A stretch of DNA of 64,000 nt, from positions 248,001 to 312,000 of the forward strand of contig NW_026570344.1 in NCBI RefSeq assembly GCF_019649055.1, given 5' to 3'. This document shows, piece by piece, positions 61,724 to 64,000 of the stretch (position 1 is the stretch's first letter; every line of letters begins with the position of its first letter). The stretch comes from Paramacrobiotus metropolitanus (Eukaryota; Tardigrada; Eutardigrada; Parachela; Macrobiotidae). A program made the position numbers and the translations under genes. The notes beneath the pieces were generated by a model. That model was not told the DNA's origin, did not search any database, and was given only the letters and a program-made list of their open reading frames with translations.

Positions 61724-63884
61724 ATGATAAAATTGTTAGTAGTTTGTAGCGTTGTGTTGTCCACTGGGTACGCGGCAACTCCAAATGCGGATGACAAATA
61801 TCAGAAATGGGCCGACCCCGGCCGAGTGCTATACCAAACCGCGACGGACTTCGGTAAACAATGTACGGTAGTTATATGTGATCTGGCAACGAGAACTATG
61901 CTTTTTTCCCGCAGATCCCGGCGATATGCAAGTGCTTCTAAGTGCCATGCAGCAGGTGTCCCTTGACTCGGGCATGTGTATCAAATTCCAGCGCTACGAT
62001 AATCGAGCGGATGCGGGAAAGGATTATATCTATATCTCTAATAAACTGAGTGGAGGCAAGGCAATGTCGACATGTTACACTTTCCCGGGACGCAGCGTGG
62101 AGCAACAAGGACGAGGACAGTACATGGTCCTGTTTAGCAGTCGTACAGCGCCGGGCGCTGCCAGTCAAACTGCCACTGTTCCAGGTACGACACATTACTG
62201 CTGCGTACTTTAATATGTATATCTGTCCGACTGCGTAAATCTCCGAGGGAGACAAATACATTTTGAATATTTAGTACCTGTTGAAAAGATGCCAACGAAA
62301 ACGCTATCAGCAGTGCGTACACGGATACCCGCCAGTACCTCTGTCAAACACGAGCGCAAATAATGCTTACAGCACCGCTGCTTCTTGCAGTAGCAATAAT
62401 GAGTATTGACTAATTAACAATAACAGACGCAACTCCTTGATGTACGCTTAGGTGCGTGCCTGGACACGGTTCGAGATGCCATGAAGTACCTTTTCCAAGC
62501 GCTGGGATTCCGCAGCGAATACGGCCGTACCGATCGCGTCAACTACCTGGACTTCCTAGCCGCTGACCCTAACAGCCTAGTGGCCAAATCCATGGCAGAA
62601 TGGACGCCCTTCAAGATTTACCAGCCGGGCGAGGCCAGCTTTTACAATCTCTTCGATCCCTTGTCCATCACCATGGTCGACGGGAAAAAGTGGGCCAAGA
62701 ATCCTATGAACCCGGTGTTTACGCCCAAATCTAACGTGTGGATCGGCGGGAAACCGAATCTAAGTCAGCAGGATTGCCAGGCATTGGCTATGTATGGATG
62801 CGATACAATTAAGTGCCAGAACCGTAAGGCAGACATGGAGATCCCTAGTGTGACCTTTCGGTAAGGCTATGGATTGTTTGTTTGTCGGTTTCAGCGTACA
62901 GTCTGCTGGGAGGACAGGGAATTCTAGTGACGCCGCTGAGCACTCCCATGGATGCCAATGGTGTTTGTGCAACCGGACAGCAAATACTTCTTGGGTCTGT
63001 TATGGTATGTACCTAAACCGCACGAAACCAGTAAGGTTTAAGTTTCAATTACGCACGCTGTGCTCAGATATGTACTCTGTAGATACGTAGTTACGTAAAC
63101 TGCAAAATTGCAAAACAGTATGAACTTTATGAAACTGCAAAAAATTTTATCGATAGAAAACATGCGCGAACTTGCGTAAATTAACGCAAATTCGCAAACT
63201 TCTACGTTATATTGCATATCTTAACAATAATATTGTACACTGCAAGCACAATCGCGGCCATTCGATCTTAAAGCAGCCGTGGAAAAGAAAAGGTTATTTA
63301 TTCTACAGTAAGAAACTTACTTCCAGGCGAGTGGCTTGACCGTCCCCAAAGGGCCCCAAGCCGGAATCCCCTTTAACCCGCAACAATCCGCCGTCAACCA
63401 ATCCATTTCCGGTTCCGGCATCGTCCAGGGCGCGTTCATTTCCGGTGAACCGTCCATTCCGTCGGGCCCGGCCCTACCCGGACCGATGATGATGTCGTTG
63501 CCAGTGCACGAGCGGGCCGGTCTCAATAGTCCTTACGCGTTTTCCGTTGCCGGTTCCAACCCGTACAACTTCCAGATTATCCCCGACCCGGTGGATCCGT
63601 CCAAGGCCAATATCATTATCAACAGCGCCGCGCGCAGCTTCACTAACGCCCAAATCACTGTCCAAGCGGCCAATATCAATGCACCGCAGCAAACACCGCA
63701 GGTGGGGCAAGCGCTGGTGTCGATTAATTTGAACTGCGGACCACTGTTCATGAGCTATCCGCCGGGGTCATCGAGTGCTGCATCCAGGTTAAATTTTCCT
63801 AGTACACCCATCAGGATTGTGTGTGATGGAAATATGCTACAAACGCCCATGATCATCGGAACTTTCACCGTACGTAAAATTTAA
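61724..63884 (+). CDS. Secreted astacin-fold protein without zinc-binding histidines
   Basis: Five exons, 61724-61853, 61915-62184, 62452-62860, 62902-63004 and 63327-63884, sum to 489 residues in frame. The signal peptide is MIKLLVVCSVVLSTGYA. The middle resembles an astacin domain: MCIKFQRYDN and KDYIYISNK match the CVRF...DYIYI region. Then KYLFQALGFRSEYGRTDRVNYLDF sits where active enzymes have HExxHxxGFxHE..R.DRD.Y. All three zinc histidines are changed (to Lys, Gln and Ser) and the catalytic Glu is Tyr. The Met-turn SxMHY reads ASFYNLFDP. The C-terminal 186 residues, in the last exon, are Pro/Ser/Gly-rich (GSGIVQGAFISGEPSIPSGP), then MLQTPMIIGTFTVRKI; I recognise no domain there. It should be inactive as a protease and could be a binding or structural protein. 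The exon 4 acceptor at 62901 was chosen because it keeps the frame. Confidence 0.7.
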
Positions 63885-64000
63885 AAAAGTGCTTATCTAA
63901 CGACATTCTGTTTTTATTATTTTTAAAAATTAGTTCACGTAATTAATATGCATAGGAAATAAGACAACTTATGCGTGAAATCTTGAACCTTGTCATATAA

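Overview
This is eukaryotic, animal DNA. Every recognisable gene is split by GT..AG introns, most of them short. The proteins are animal types: CUB/LDLa/trypsin-fold proteins, Ly6/uPAR-fold proteins, rhodopsin-like receptors, an LHFPL tetraspan protein, an astacin-fold protein and a PLD3/4-like protein. Two identical tRNA-Gly(GCC) genes are also present. Gene density and intron size fit a compact invertebrate genome. An ecdysozoan such as a tardigrade is plausible, but nothing in the sequence settles it. Exon boundaries were read by eye from splice sites and checked for phase, so ends may be off where noted.

Layout. 1-8.2 kb: two serine-protease homologues in tandem on the + strand. The first is cut by the window start; the second is complete and has a CUB, CUB, LDLa and pseudo-trypsin arrangement. 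9.6-12.4 kb: a complete seven-exon phosphoserine aminotransferase gene (-). 14.2-23.6 kb: a Ly6-like gene whose second intron holds a 2.35 kb tandem duplication, followed by a second C-terminal Ly6 module with no visible 5' half. 24.2-30.1 kb: two related rhodopsin-like receptors (-) either side of a tRNA-Gly; the second has a reading-frame break. 31-48 kb: five complete two-exon genes and one orphan first exon, all on the - strand. They encode small secreted precursors ending in W-Y-L-G-R-(K/R)-(K/R). 51-52 kb: a single-pass membrane protein with PPxY motifs. 53.9-56.0 kb: a PLD3/4-like protein lacking both HKD catalytic motifs. 58-61 kb: an LHFPL tetraspan gene. 61.7-63.9 kb: an astacin-fold protein lacking its zinc histidines.

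Two themes stand out. The strongest candidate for something undescribed is the array of WYLGR precursors. They share a signal peptide, a short linker often ending in an RxRR furin-like site, a Lys/His/Leu-rich core without cysteines, and an invariant C-terminus that looks like an amidation and dibasic cleavage signal. Two orphan receptors lie next to it. The second theme is pseudoenzymes: the trypsin-fold, PLD-fold and astacin-fold proteins have all lost catalytic residues. Several non-autonomous inverted-repeat elements sit in introns and gaps, four of them with recognisable target-site duplications.
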